Below are positions 29,494 through 39,355 of a stretch of DNA of 41,240 nucleotides, in pieces; position 1 is the first letter of the stretch, and the number at the start of each line of letters is the position of its first letter. A program made the translations under genes and the position numbers. The DNA lies in NCBI GenBank assembly GCA_018830865.1, contig JAHJRN010000012.1:1-41240 (forward strand), written 5' to 3'. This DNA is from Patescibacteria group bacterium. GTDB lineage: Bacteria; Patescibacteriota; Patescibacteriia; 2-12-FULL-60-25. The notes under the pieces are model-generated. The model saw only the letters and a list, made by a program, of their open reading frames with translations, ran no database searches and was not told the origin of the DNA.

Positions 29494-31782
29494 TTAGCTC
29501 AAATCAAGAACGTCCCAGCTCTTGAACGATGAGTCGTATGAATACTTAGCGTTGCGATTGATTTTCCAGCCGCTTGGTCCATCTTGAACGGCAATGCCGC
29601 CATCAAAACCTTTCCTGCCCTTGAGCCATGCTTGTAAGGCTTCCGCTTTGTATTTTGTATCGTTGCTCTCGGCAGTAATTCCAGCTTTTGTATCAATAAT
29701 CAAAACGCCGCTTTTCGTTTTCACGATCCAGTCAGGATAAAATAGCTTTTCCTTGTTCTCGTTGGGATTGTAAAAGGAAATTGAAAAATGCTCGCTTCCG
29801 GTGTCGCCATTTTTATGCCACCAAATAACGCTCTTATTTTTGGGGGATTCGAAGAAGTCAATAAACTTTCTTTCATTGCTTGTGCCTCCGAATAATCCAG
29901 CAGGATTTTTTTCAAACCAAAACGGCTCCATCGCGGACTTCTTAACATTCAGCTCCTTATATTGGTCAGTAAAGAACAACGCTTCGCGCGGTATTTCAAT
30001 ATGCTCCACGTGCTTCGCACGCGCCGCCTTCTTGTTTACTTCCTGCTCGCGAATCGGGCGATATACCAAAAGTGCGTCGCCGATGACTGGCGCAAGCGCA
30101 CCCGCCTCGCTTACCAAATCGTTTACGATAATTTTGTAAGCGTCGGCACGAGAAATTTTAAGTTTCTCCATGAGGTATATATTCAGAGCGGTTTTGAGCT
30201 TACCCCATGAACGCTCCGGCGCGAATTTTCTGTTTTCGTCGGTTTGTTTGGCGACAATTTTGAAGCACAGCAAGTTATACAGCCGTTCAAGATCGTGGCG
30301 AGACATTTCTTCGTCATAACTTCCGCCCTCCTCAAACAGCTCTTTGGTGAAATTGTCGTAATCGTCAATCTCCACGCCGACAATCAGGCCGTTCGTTACT
30401 TTCGGTTTTAGGTTGAGCTTCTTGGTGTCCAATATTTTATCCGCTACTTGCTTGAATGTCATTTGAAAAGAATCGCCCAAGTCGTTATAGTCCGCGCGCG
30501 TCATAAAGACGGATTCCAGCTTGAGTGGCTCAATATCCTTTTTGCGATAACTGCCGTAAATCGCCGGACGATTTTCGGTTTTGGACTTGGCGTATTCCGC
30601 CAAAACCTCATTTCGTTTGTAATTGGTGTAGAGATAACCAAGATTGAGTTCGGGATGAGCAAAATGCATTCCGAACGGCATACGTAAAATGCGTCCGACT
30701 GTTTGTATCGCAAAAGTAGGATTCTTAATTTCGCGGAACATTACTAAAACACCCGCGCGCGGACAATCCCAGCCCGTTGCGGCGGCTTGCTTGAATAGGA
30801 GAAACGACACCGGCGAATTGGTTTTTTCCAAATCCTCCAAGTTTTCTTTCTCTTTGGATAGCCATACGGCGATCTCGTCGCTTTTTGTGCCTTTGCGTTT
30901 TAGATACTCAAGCACAATCGTTTGTTTGTTCGTATCACCCGTTTCCTTTGTCGCTTGGTCGTCATTCGGAAGTTGAATCAAAACAAGCGGATTAACTTCA
31001 ACGCCGAGTTTTTTGTACAGCTCAATCAACTCAAGCCGTTTGTTATAGGCAAGCTCCAAAAGCATTTCGTCTTGATCGAGCTTCTTGACGGCTTTTTGCT
31101 CCAAATCTTCCTCTGTTTGGAAAACAATTTTTTCTTTGATAAGCCCCGCCTCGACAACATCGCTGCGCTTGACCTCAATATATCCAGCAGTGTCGGCACG
31201 GGTTGGGATGTATTTCGGAGTTGCTGACACACGAAGTGTAATCTTCGGCTTGATAAGTCCTTCCACCACTTCCAGCGCGAGGTCGGTGTCGCTTCCGATA
31301 TGCTCCTCATCAATGATGACGATAATTTTGCGCCCCGCTTCGTGCGTTTCGTTAATGAAGTCGTCAAAAGTCAGTCCTTGCTCATTTTCACGACGCAATT
31401 TTCGGCTTTCTTTGCTCCGTCCTTTGATTTTCTGCCAGTTTATGAAAAAGACATCATTTTGGCGGAGCTTCTCGCGCGACAAATCATTGAGATCAATCAA
31501 ATCGAGTTCGCTTGCCCCGCCGTAGTAGTCAAAAAGTTTTTTCTTGCTCTGCTCGTATGAATCCTCGCTAAACGAGAACCATACAAACGCGACATCATTG
31601 CCCTCAAAACGCGGATCGCTCACGATGTCGCGCAAAAATTGCGCCAGCATTATCGTCTTACCGCTTCCGGTGGGCGATTTGAAAACGAGCGGGATATTTT
31701 GATTCGGCAGTTTCCACAAGCTCAAAAACTGATCTTTGAGTTCTGATATTGCCGTTTCTTGAAATGGTTTGAGTGCGAACAT
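29494..31782 (-). CDS. res: Type III restriction enzyme, helicase/nuclease (Res) subunit
   Basis: 762 aa. SF2 helicase motifs: I SPTGSGKT at 36-43, II IDEEH at 156-160, III SATP at 185-188, and VI QTVGRILR at 359-366. Near the C-terminus FYPDW (Asp684) and IIDTKAG (Asp697, Lys699) form a PD-(D/E)xK nuclease motif. The enzyme would cleave DNA after translocation when it meets sites that Mod has not modified. It is shorter than EcoP15I Res (about 970 aa) but all motifs are intact. It is the second gene, 2 nt after mod, with start ATG 31782. Codon use is AT-rich and unlike its neighbours outside the island. Confidence 0.93.
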   Translation of the reverse strand: MFALKPFQETAISELKDQFLSLWKLPNQNIPLVFKSPTGSGKTIMLAQFLRDIVSDPRFEGNDVAFVWFSFSEDSYEQSKKKLFDYYGGASELDLIDLNDLSREKLRQNDVFFINWQKIKGRSKESRKLRRENEQGLTFDDFINETHEAGRKIIVIIDEEHIGSDTDLALEVVEGLIKPKITLRVSATPKYIPTRADTAGYIEVKRSDVVEAGLIKEKIVFQTEEDLEQKAVKKLDQDEMLLELAYNKRLELIELYKKLGVEVNPLVLIQLPNDDQATKETGDTNKQTIVLEYLKRKGTKSDEIAVWLSKEKENLEDLEKTNSPVSFLLFKQAAATGWDCPRAGVLVMFREIKNPTFAIQTVGRILRMPFGMHFAHPELNLGYLYTNYKRNEVLAEYAKSKTENRPAIYGSYRKKDIEPLKLESVFMTRADYNDLGDSFQMTFKQVADKILDTKKLNLKPKVTNGLIVGVEIDDYDNFTKELFEEGGSYDEEMSRHDLERLYNLLCFKIVAKQTDENRKFAPERSWGKLKTALNIYLMEKLKISRADAYKIIVNDLVSEAGALAPVIGDALLVYRPIREQEVNKKAARAKHVEHIEIPREALFFTDQYKELNVKKSAMEPFWFEKNPAGLFGGTSNERKFIDFFESPKNKSVIWWHKNGDTGSEHFSISFYNPNENKEKLFYPDWIVKTKSGVLIIDTKAGITAESNDTKYKAEALQAWLKGRKGFDGGIAVQDGPSGWKINRNAKYSYDSSFKSWDVLDLS

Positions 31783-31784
31783 AA

Positions 31785-33485
31785 TTATATCCGGTTGAGC
31801 TCCTTATATACTTCGATAATCGGCTCTGGAATATCCTCGACCCTGATATTCGCCGTTGAATACTCGCCTTTGTATTCGTTCTTGCCCCAACTAAAAATAT
31901 ACAAAGCCGTCGGCAGATTTTTCTTTTCCAATTTGGCGATAAGCTCTGCCAATTTCGCCTTATCTTCCTTGAAGTAAATCGCCGCCAACTTGCCTTTCCC
32001 CTCAAAAATCTGCCACCAGTCATTTTTCTCAACTTCATTGAGCGCGTCCTCTCGAACGGCGATCATTTCACCCGCTTCGTAAGTAATACGAATTTTTGCC
32101 TCATCTGGCACTTTGTGGATTTGCTCAATGTCCACGAGATCAGCTTTGTAGTAGAAAAGATTGCTCGGCAGTCCAGCGACTTTTTCGCCTTTTTTGTTCT
32201 TATAGCCTTTGATAACGGCTTTAATTCGCGGATAGCAGACTGATTCGGCAATCCCGCCGTTTCCGCCATTATTGTTTTCATTGTTCGTGCAGATAATAAA
32301 CTTGCGATGACCGCCATCAACTTTGTTCATTTCTAAAACAGCATGTCCTGTTGTGCCTGAACCGGCGAAAAAGTCCAAAACATTTGCGTGTGGACGCTGA
32401 CCGATGACCGCAAAGAGGCAGTCATAAACTGTATAAAGCGACTTTGGAAAATCAAAATCACATTTTGGTAATATTTCCCGCAAAAGTTTTGTTCCGTATT
32501 CGCTCGCGTCGTATTTTCTGTCTGTCCAAACCGTTTTATATGTTCCATAATCTTTTGCAATCATTATCTGAAATACGCCTCCGCGAGATTCCTTGATTTG
32601 GAGAATATCTTTTATTTCATCAACGCTTTGCCTTGCATATCGCCATTTTCGCTCAATGCCTTTTTCGTCAATCGGCCAAACATAAATGCTTCCGTCTTTC
32701 TGTTTTTCGTTTGCCGATTTTGGATGAAGTTTATCTGGTGCGACACCACCAAAACCGATAATCTTTTTATCTTTTAGGATAATTGGATAAAAACAATTTT
32801 TCGCGTCTGTTCGTTCGGATTCGTTGCCCCAGTTCCGCAAGTTTGAAACATAAATCTCGTCTTCGGAAAGAGAGCGATTGCCGATAGTTTTATTATTTTT
32901 TGGAACAACAAAGATTGCGTATTCGTGAGTATAGGAAAAGTTTGTGCCTTGAACACCTTTTGGATTGTGAATAATAGTTATGGTGTGCTGTTCGTGCGCT
33001 GGAAATAATTGCTCAATCAAAACTCCCAAGTGCGCCTGTTCATTATCATCAATCGCGCAAATTAGCACACCGTCATCTTTCAGCAAGTTTTTTGCCAGAT
33101 TGAGTCGGTGGCGCATAAACGAGAGCCACTTGCTGTGGCGGTATTCGTCGTCTTTGTCTACATAGTCATTGTTATATTTCCAGTTTTTTGCGCCTGTATT
33201 GTACGGCGGATCAATGTAGATAAGGTCAATATTCTTTTTGTGGGTATAGTTGAGAACAGAAAGCGCGAGATAATTATCGCCCTCAATCGTCAAGTTGTTC
33301 GGATACGCTTCGTCCAAATCAAGGCGGTTTTTGGTAACTTCTTTCAGAACTGGGACTTTCGTTTTTGACTGCTCAACAACATCTTCTAGTTTGTCCTCAA
33401 AAACCAGTCCAAGATTGTTTTTCTTGAGTTTCCTAACTTGAGCTTCCAGCTCTGCCACTTTCTTTTGTAAATTATTGTCCGTCAT
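31785..33485 (-). CDS. mod: Type III DNA N6-adenine methyltransferase (Mod) subunit
   Basis: 566 aa. Catalytic motif DPPYNT at 92-97 comes before the SAM-binding motif DFFAGSGTTG at 371-380, the beta-class order of Type III Mod enzymes. The target recognition region lies between about 150 and 340. The N-terminal 30 residues (LQKKVAELEAQVRKLKKNN) form a probable coiled coil, also seen in the family. The ATG at 33485 is the start; a TATAAC hexamer (33498-33503) is only 12 nt upstream, so the mRNA may have almost no leader. The recognition sequence cannot be predicted. Confidence 0.94.
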   Translation of the reverse strand: MTDNNLQKKVAELEAQVRKLKKNNLGLVFEDKLEDVVEQSKTKVPVLKEVTKNRLDLDEAYPNNLTIEGDNYLALSVLNYTHKKNIDLIYIDPPYNTGAKNWKYNNDYVDKDDEYRHSKWLSFMRHRLNLAKNLLKDDGVLICAIDDNEQAHLGVLIEQLFPAHEQHTITIIHNPKGVQGTNFSYTHEYAIFVVPKNNKTIGNRSLSEDEIYVSNLRNWGNESERTDAKNCFYPIILKDKKIIGFGGVAPDKLHPKSANEKQKDGSIYVWPIDEKGIERKWRYARQSVDEIKDILQIKESRGGVFQIMIAKDYGTYKTVWTDRKYDASEYGTKLLREILPKCDFDFPKSLYTVYDCLFAVIGQRPHANVLDFFAGSGTTGHAVLEMNKVDGGHRKFIICTNNENNNGGNGGIAESVCYPRIKAVIKGYKNKKGEKVAGLPSNLFYYKADLVDIEQIHKVPDEAKIRITYEAGEMIAVREDALNEVEKNDWWQIFEGKGKLAAIYFKEDKAKLAELIAKLEKKNLPTALYIFSWGKNEYKGEYSTANIRVEDIPEPIIEVYKELNRI

Positions 33486-33504
33486 TAGCTTAAGTTTGTT
33501 ATAC

Positions 33505-35484
33505 CTATTTCCTCACGACACCCTTCCCTTGCGCCCCCTCGTCGTTCTCGAGGTCGGTCGTGAGCGCGGGCAGCGTCCGGAAGACAGGTTGGCCCAACGC
33601 GACGTCCGTCGCGTCGAGACGCGTCTCCCCCATCAGCTGCGCGAACCTGTCCGCATCCGCCTCGGTCGGCGTGATGGCGACATCGAAGTCCACACCCGCC
33701 TCATTGACGCCTTCCGGCATGCGATTCAGGGTCCACGTCACGGTCCGCGATGCGCCATCGTAGGTCACCTCGCCCGCTTCCGCCACGGCATTGCCTGGCC
33801 ATGAAGCGATCTTCGGCAGGACAGCCGTGACCGTCACGCCCTTCAGCTCATGGAACCGCTTCGCAAGGACCCATCGGATGCGGTAGGTCGTCGTCTCCCC
33901 GACCCTTGGGGGCAACGAACCTGACCCGAGCGGCGCGCCTTCTTCGGAGAAATATCGCGCCTCGACCGAGATATCGGCATCCGTGAGATACCTGATCGTG
34001 ATGGGCGTCGCATGGATGGTGCGATGTACCGGCACGTCGCCGACCGAGCCGATCTCGGCCTCAAGGACGACGCGAAACGCGAGGGTCGAGGTCCCATTCG
34101 TCGCCTGCAATCCGCGCATCGAGACGTCGATTATCCCCTCCTCCTTCGGCGGAAGGTCCAGGAACATCGGAATCGACTTTGCGCTCCATGTCACCACGTC
34201 GCCGGAGCGCGTCCCGCTCGCGTTGTCGTCATAGGTCTTCCAGTCCACGAACGCCATGCCTGCCGTCGAGGACGCGATAGGCTCGAACCGCAGGCGCAGC
34301 TTCACGTCTTTAAGGTCTTCGGACGCCGTGTTCTCGTACCCGATACCGAAACGGAGCGCTCCCCCGTATTGGATGGTCGTATCCCCATCCGTGCCGTTCA
34401 CCACGAGCTTCAAGGAAAGATCGCCCGTCAGCACCGTGACCGTCGCCTCGGCGCGCTGATTCGGCAGGAACGACCCGTCGGCGGAGGGGCGTCCTGCTTC
34501 GGCGATGAACATCGCGTCACCCGAGATGCCTGAGGAGAACGTACCGGCAATCATCACGGTCGTGCTCGCAGCCGCCTCGAGCTTCCCAAGCGGAATCAGG
34601 ACCTCACGCCCGTCCATGGCATCGGATTCCGAAGCCACGCGCTGGAACCCTTCCGGCAGGGTGAAACGCGCCTCCAGTCCTTCGATGGGTTCATCTCCCT
34701 CGTTCGTGACGATATATGCAACGGCCACTTCATCGCCCGGCATGACCTTTACGGGGACGGACAAGGTACCGCTCAACACACTCTCATCGTAGGTGAGCGC
34801 CTTGGTCGCAAGCGCCTCAAAATCGCTGTTGAACGTCGCGGGACGATAGGACCCGACCACTTGGATGGCGCTCTGTGTCCCGAGCGCGCCTGTGAAGACG
34901 CCGCGAATCTTGATCGTGCCGCTTCCGTCCACGGGCAGGGAACCAATGCGCCAGTTCATGCTCCTTTCTTCGTTCGGTGGCGGCTCAAGCCCCGTAACCA
35001 CGAAATCCGAAGGGAACGTCACGCGCAACTCCGCCGTAGCGAGCGGATCTGATGTTCGATTCCGGTAATTGATGAAATATGTCGTCTCTTGACCGATCAC
35101 GACATGCTCGGACCCTTCGATGGCGATGGCGAGCCCTTGGCCGGAGAATCCGCGGAACGGCTTGAAGAACGAAAAACCTGCCCAGGCCGCTACGATGAGC
35201 ACGGCGGCGAAGGCTGCGCCGGCCGTGAGCGCATATACCCACCATCGCGACCGGACCGGCTCGAACTTCGTGAGGTCGGGCATGCCTCCCCCCTCGTCCC
35301 GATAGATGGCCTCTAGGCTCCGCTCGACATCCGCCTCATGTTCGACCGCCGTCAGGATCTTCGGGGCATCAGGAAGCTGCGGCGTCGCTTCCGCTGGCGG
35401 CGCCCGTTCCACCGATGTCTCGGGAGTCGACGATGCGACGTCCTCAACGGACGTCGGTCGCTCAGTCTGTCTCTTCCTGCTCAT
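33505..35484 (-). CDS. Membrane-anchored surface protein with DUF11-like repeats
   Basis: 659 aa. Cytoplasmic N-terminus of about 80 residues rich in Pro, Glu and Thr, one transmembrane helix (82-108), then about 550 residues outside the membrane. This part holds several Ig-like repeats of the DUF11/conserved repeat type: each has a pattern like VAVAYIVTNEGDEPIEGLEARFTLPEGF, at about 135, 255, 385 and 500. No catalytic motif or C-terminal anchor. The start at 35484 overlaps the DUF4012 gene by 23 nt. Probably a cell-surface protein that works with DUF4012 and the GT4 enzyme; function unknown. Confidence 0.75.
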   Translation of the reverse strand: MSRKRQTERPTSVEDVASSTPETSVERAPPAEATPQLPDAPKILTAVEHEADVERSLEAIYRDEGGGMPDLTKFEPVRSRWWVYALTAGAAFAAVLIVAAWAGFSFFKPFRGFSGQGLAIAIEGSEHVVIGQETTYFINYRNRTSDPLATAELRVTFPSDFVVTGLEPPPNEERSMNWRIGSLPVDGSGTIKIRGVFTGALGTQSAIQVVGSYRPATFNSDFEALATKALTYDESVLSGTLSVPVKVMPGDEVAVAYIVTNEGDEPIEGLEARFTLPEGFQRVASESDAMDGREVLIPLGKLEAAASTTVMIAGTFSSGISGDAMFIAEAGRPSADGSFLPNQRAEATVTVLTGDLSLKLVVNGTDGDTTIQYGGALRFGIGYENTASEDLKDVKLRLRFEPIASSTAGMAFVDWKTYDDNASGTRSGDVVTWSAKSIPMFLDLPPKEEGIIDVSMRGLQATNGTSTLAFRVVLEAEIGSVGDVPVHRTIHATPITIRYLTDADISVEARYFSEEGAPLGSGSLPPRVGETTTYRIRWVLAKRFHELKGVTVTAVLPKIASWPGNAVAEAGEVTYDGASRTVTWTLNRMPEGVNEAGVDFDVAITPTEADADRFAQLMGETRLDATDVALGQPVFRTLPALTTDLENDEGAQGKGVVRK

Positions 35485-38128
35485 GGCGTTCGTTCTGCGG
35501 ATCCCCGCTGGTGATGAGCGCCGCGACGACGCGATCGCGATCCCACATCTCCATGGTCGTCAACGACCGTTCGTCCTCTTCGGTTACCCCTCGGGACCAC
35601 ACGACGGTCCACGGCTCGGCCAACCGCACCGTCGAGACGATACGGCGCGACGTCTTGCCGGACTGGCTCGTAAGCAGGAGGGAATAGGCTGCACGCGGCG
35701 TATCGCCCTCCGATTCGGGAGACGCGTCGAGCTTGGAACGGATGTCCGTTACCGTAAACGGAAGACGATAGCGGAGCGAGACGGTCTGGCTCGCGCCGGG
35801 GTCGAGCTGCAGCCAGCCCCCGAACACAGTCCGATCCCCTTCGACCGACACGTCCGCGCCGCCCGGTCCCTTCCGCAAGGTCCGCTCCACGGCCGCGACG
35901 TCCGCATCCGGGATGTAGTCGTCATCCGGCACCTTGAAGAGGTTCGATGGGGGCGCCTCGAAGCCTGATGCCTCGAGAAGTTCACTGCCGAGCGGGACGT
36001 AGAATCGTACGTATGTCACGTTTCGCACGCCACGGAACAGCTCGCCTTTCGAGCCCGTATGCGTCCGTACGAGCGTCACGCGGTCCTCGATGCTTCCATC
36101 CCGCATCAGGTCCGCGAGATGGTCCACACGCTCCGTCACGACGCCATCGGTCTTCTGTCCAGCGATGTTCGCCTCGATGATAGCCAGACTATCGCCGTCC
36201 GTGGCCTTCATCTGTCCGTTCCATCCGTATCGTTCCGCGAGCGCTTCTTCCTCCGGGTCGGACAATGCGACCTGGATATCCTTCGTGGTCAGGCTCTCGG
36301 ACACGAGCATCGCCACCTGCATCCATTCCTCCCGCCCGAAGGCCTTGGTCCGTTCACGGAGCGCGTCCGCGAGGTCGCTGATGAACTGTTTCGGGGTATT
36401 CGCCTCCTTGTCGTATTCGAGCTCGACCGCCTTCTGCGTCTCGATGAGAAAATTGGACCGCGTCACGGTCTTGCCGTATGCGGGCATCTCGATAGGTCCG
36501 GTCACGTCGAGCAACTTCTCCATGAACGACGCGTTCACCGCGATGACGCCATCAAGCGTCGGTTGTCCCGACCTGCTCCAGAACCAACGGATCTTCTCGG
36601 CGCAGGACGGAAAATCGGGCGACCAATTCGCGTCCTGGAACTGCCAGTGCGCGTTGATGAGATGCAACGGCTCCGGAGAAATGACGTGGCTGAGGAGTTG
36701 CCCCTTGAGATCGTACGTCCCGCCCGGAGGCACGCGAAGACGCGTGATCTTCCCGCGGTCGAGCGTAAGTTCGGCGACCGACCCCATGAACCCGCCGGAC
36801 GGGCGGAGCTCAGTCTGGTTCTGGAAGACGAGCAGGTACGTGCGCATCCCTTCCTTGCCCGAAAGCATGGAAAGGAAATCCGCCAGACCCGCGAATTCCC
36901 GCACCGATGCCGTCGCGCCATCGAGACGGCCGGCAAGGGCCGTGAACTGCTCACGCTTATCCGCCGGAAGCACGTCCACGTCGACATCCGCGGCAGCGGC
37001 GCTTGCGTCCGCGAGGAGCGGAAGCACGCCGCGGGCATAGGCCGCGAGCACATCGAGCCGCTCATCGATTCGTCGCGACGGATCGTGGAAGACCTTGTCG
37101 AATGCAAGCGCGAGGATCCGCGCCGCCTCGCTCGACTTGTCGCCGACTTCCAACAGCGCACGTGCCGTGCGATACCTGTCGGGGACGACCGATGCGAGTC
37201 CGATGGCAATCGCATGGGAATCACCTAACAAGGCGTCAGCTTCGCGGAATCGCGACGATGCGCGCTTGAGCGATTCGATAGTCGATGATAGGTCGCCGGC
37301 GTCCTTCGCGGACGTCAGGTCCTGCAGGGCAAGATTCCCCGCGCCTTCAGCGGCACTCTGTGTCGTACTCATGCTCCGCACCAAGACGACTGCATTGGCG
37401 GGCAAAGTCACGACGAGCAGGAGAGCGATGAACCCGACCATGCCGCGCACGAGGGAAAAACGCCGGATATCGATGACATGCAACGTATCCTGTACCTCAT
37501 CGGCCACATGGCGCTCGACCCGCTCGACACGCTGGAACAATCCGACGAGGTCGCCGACGGATGAGCGGACGAACGACCTGAGCCGGCCGAGCCGTCCATA
37601 GGCCATCCGATACGACATACGGAAATCGCCATGGGTGAATTGACGTCTGAGATCATGGGGATCGATTCCTTCGAGACGCAGGTCCTGCGTCAATGTGCCG
37701 TAGACGCCCGAATCCTGAACACCGAACGGGGGGACGTGCCCGGAGACGAACGCCTCGTGCGGGGAGACGCGCGCATCATCCGGCATCGAGCGTCGTGCGG
37801 AAAACGACCCGCGCAGGGACAGGACGTACGCGCTCCGTTCATGTTCGACCGTCGCGATGGTCACCGTCCGTTCCACATGTCCCTCGACGCTCGCGACCGC
37901 GCAATTCACGGACGCACGATCCAATTCCGCGACTTCATCGACACCCATGATCGGCTGCGCATCAAAAAAGACGGACGGCGTTGCCGGCGTCGGCGGCCGA
38001 TGCTTCTTGAGACGACGCGCCCTGCGTCGGATGCCGTCGGACGACAGCATGGTCACGCCATCCTGCTCCAAAACCCCCGCGAGCAACGCTTCGAGGTCAT
38101 TCGAAGATGTGACGGACGGTGGCGTCAT
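35462..38128 (-). CDS. DUF4012 domain-containing membrane protein
   Basis: 888 aa. A cytoplasmic region of about 225 residues, one transmembrane helix (228-250), and a large extracytoplasmic part. The DUF4012 signature is at 430-450 (TYLLVFQNQTELRPSGGFMGS), followed by an ANWSPDFPSCAEKIRWFW segment at about 500-517 and DGVIAVNASFMEKLLDVTGPIEM. The C-terminal part (about 680-860) is beta-rich. DUF4012 proteins are frequent in Patescibacteria and Actinobacteria, often near glycan genes; their activity is not established. Coupled by ATGA to the GT4 gene upstream and overlapping the DUF11-like gene downstream. Confidence 0.85.
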   Translation of the reverse strand: MTPPSVTSSNDLEALLAGVLEQDGVTMLSSDGIRRRARRLKKHRPPTPATPSVFFDAQPIMGVDEVAELDRASVNCAVASVEGHVERTVTIATVEHERSAYVLSLRGSFSARRSMPDDARVSPHEAFVSGHVPPFGVQDSGVYGTLTQDLRLEGIDPHDLRRQFTHGDFRMSYRMAYGRLGRLRSFVRSSVGDLVGLFQRVERVERHVADEVQDTLHVIDIRRFSLVRGMVGFIALLLVVTLPANAVVLVRSMSTTQSAAEGAGNLALQDLTSAKDAGDLSSTIESLKRASSRFREADALLGDSHAIAIGLASVVPDRYRTARALLEVGDKSSEAARILALAFDKVFHDPSRRIDERLDVLAAYARGVLPLLADASAAAADVDVDVLPADKREQFTALAGRLDGATASVREFAGLADFLSMLSGKEGMRTYLLVFQNQTELRPSGGFMGSVAELTLDRGKITRLRVPPGGTYDLKGQLLSHVISPEPLHLINAHWQFQDANWSPDFPSCAEKIRWFWSRSGQPTLDGVIAVNASFMEKLLDVTGPIEMPAYGKTVTRSNFLIETQKAVELEYDKEANTPKQFISDLADALRERTKAFGREEWMQVAMLVSESLTTKDIQVALSDPEEEALAERYGWNGQMKATDGDSLAIIEANIAGQKTDGVVTERVDHLADLMRDGSIEDRVTLVRTHTGSKGELFRGVRNVTYVRFYVPLGSELLEASGFEAPPSNLFKVPDDDYIPDADVAAVERTLRKGPGGADVSVEGDRTVFGGWLQLDPGASQTVSLRYRLPFTVTDIRSKLDASPESEGDTPRAAYSLLLTSQSGKTSRRIVSTVRLAEPWTVVWSRGVTEEDERSLTTMEMWDRDRVVAALITSGDPQNERHEQEETD

Positions 38129-39240
38129 GGATGAAGGGAGGCGTACGCCTCAAGAGTCCGTTCAGCCGCACGCGCCCAGTCGTGTCGACGGCGCAATTCC
38201 GGCAAGGCGGCCGCCGCTTTCCGGCGCGCGGCCTCGGGATCCTGAAGCACGGTCTCTATGGCGCGAAGTATACCATCCTTGGAGCCTGACGGGAAAAAGA
38301 AGACACCGTCGTCGCCGAGGACTTCCGGCAGCGCGGCCGCGTCCGAAGAGACGACCGGACATCCGGCCTGAATCGCCTCAAGCGGTGGTAGTCCGAACCC
38401 CTCGAATCGCGACGGGAACACGAGAGCGATCGCCTCCCGGTACAGCTTCAGGAGCTCCTCGTCTCCGACATACCCGAAGAATTCCACGCGTGGCAAGTTC
38501 GCCTGACGTACGACGTCCTTCATCCGCCGCATGAACACGTCTTCGGAGCCTGCGATCTTGAGATGCAGGTCCGGATGCTCCAGCGCGAGCTGGGACCAGG
38601 TATCGATGAGAAGGTCAAGCCCTTTGTGCGGATAGGCGGAGCCGACGTACAGGAGATAGTCCGCGCGTGGCGGCATCTTCGATGGGTTCGGCGGGAACAT
38701 GTTCCGACGCCCCATACCCTCACCGGTCACGACGACCTTGTCCGCAGCCTTCGGGTACAAGGACGAAAGGTCATCGGCCGTGAACCGCGTCGGGACGAGG
38801 ATTTTTCTGGCATGATGGATCGCGGCGGCGAGCGCCCTGCGATACCCGAAGCGCTTCATCGAGGCGACGACGGGATGACGCGTCGAAATGCGGGCGCTCA
38901 TGGGCTCGTGACGCAGCAGGAGATCATGGATGGTAATGACGAGCGGTCCGGCGTACAGGATGGGAACGTTCCAATGCGGCACGTGGATGACATCCGCCTT
39001 CAACGACGCGAGCACGAACGGCATCCGCATCTGTTCCGCAATGCCGTACCACGGCACGTTCGCGACGACCGTCTCGACGGACGGATGCGCCGAGAACGGA
39101 TGGATGGGACGGCGCGTGACGAGCACGTACTGATGCTCCGGCGCGAACGCCAACATGGCGCGCACGAGCTCCTCGACATAGCGGCCGATGCCTCTCGTCG
39201 CCTTGGGGGTCATCATCCGTGCATCGATGCCAATTCTCAT
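38125..39240 (-). CDS. GT4-family glycosyltransferase
   Basis: 371 aa, GT-B fold. N-terminal MRIGIDARMMTPKATRGIGRY, the HVPHWNVP and TIHDLLL segments, SAYPHKGLDLLIDTW at the start of the second domain and the EX7E motif Glu280 to Glu288 (FPSRFEGFGLPPLEA) are typical of retaining GT4 mannosyl- or rhamnosyl-transferases. No transmembrane segment. The start is ATG 39240, with GAGG five nt upstream. It is first of three surface genes and overlaps DUF4012 by 4 nt, so it probably builds a surface glycan linked to those proteins. Donor and acceptor cannot be told. Confidence 0.9.
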   Translation of the reverse strand: MRIGIDARMMTPKATRGIGRYVEELVRAMLAFAPEHQYVLVTRRPIHPFSAHPSVETVVANVPWYGIAEQMRMPFVLASLKADVIHVPHWNVPILYAGPLVITIHDLLLRHEPMSARISTRHPVVASMKRFGYRRALAAAIHHARKILVPTRFTADDLSSLYPKAADKVVVTGEGMGRRNMFPPNPSKMPPRADYLLYVGSAYPHKGLDLLIDTWSQLALEHPDLHLKIAGSEDVFMRRMKDVVRQANLPRVEFFGYVGDEELLKLYREAIALVFPSRFEGFGLPPLEAIQAGCPVVSSDAAALPEVLGDDGVFFFPSGSKDGILRAIETVLQDPEAARRKAAAALPELRRRHDWARAAERTLEAYASLHP

Positions 39241-39322
39241 ACGTTCCTCATAGAAGATGTAACACGCCGCACCACGCTTGGGAAGCAGAAAGATGTCCGA
39301 TTCCGACCTCAAAGCCGATATG

Positions 39323-39348
39323 AAAAACAGACGCCTCCAGACGTCCGT
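39323..39348 (-). terminator. Terminator of tRNA-Phe
   Basis: Nine-bp stem (39327-39335 with 39340-39348, with G-U pairs) and loop TGGA, followed on the minus strand by TTTTT. Ends the mgtC-tRNA-Phe transcript. Confidence 0.75.
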
Positions 39349-39355
39349 GTTTTCA

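Larger units (their letters stand above)
29432..33500 (-). other. AT-rich Type III restriction-modification island
   Basis: The mod and res genes use AT-rich codons (many AAA, AAT, TTT, GAA) in contrast to the GC-rich genes on both sides; the change is abrupt near 29430 and 33500. It lies between tRNA-Arg(TCG) and the stop of the DUF11-like gene. No integrase, transposase, inverted repeats or direct repeats at the ends were seen. Recent horizontal acquisition is inferred. Confidence 0.75.
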
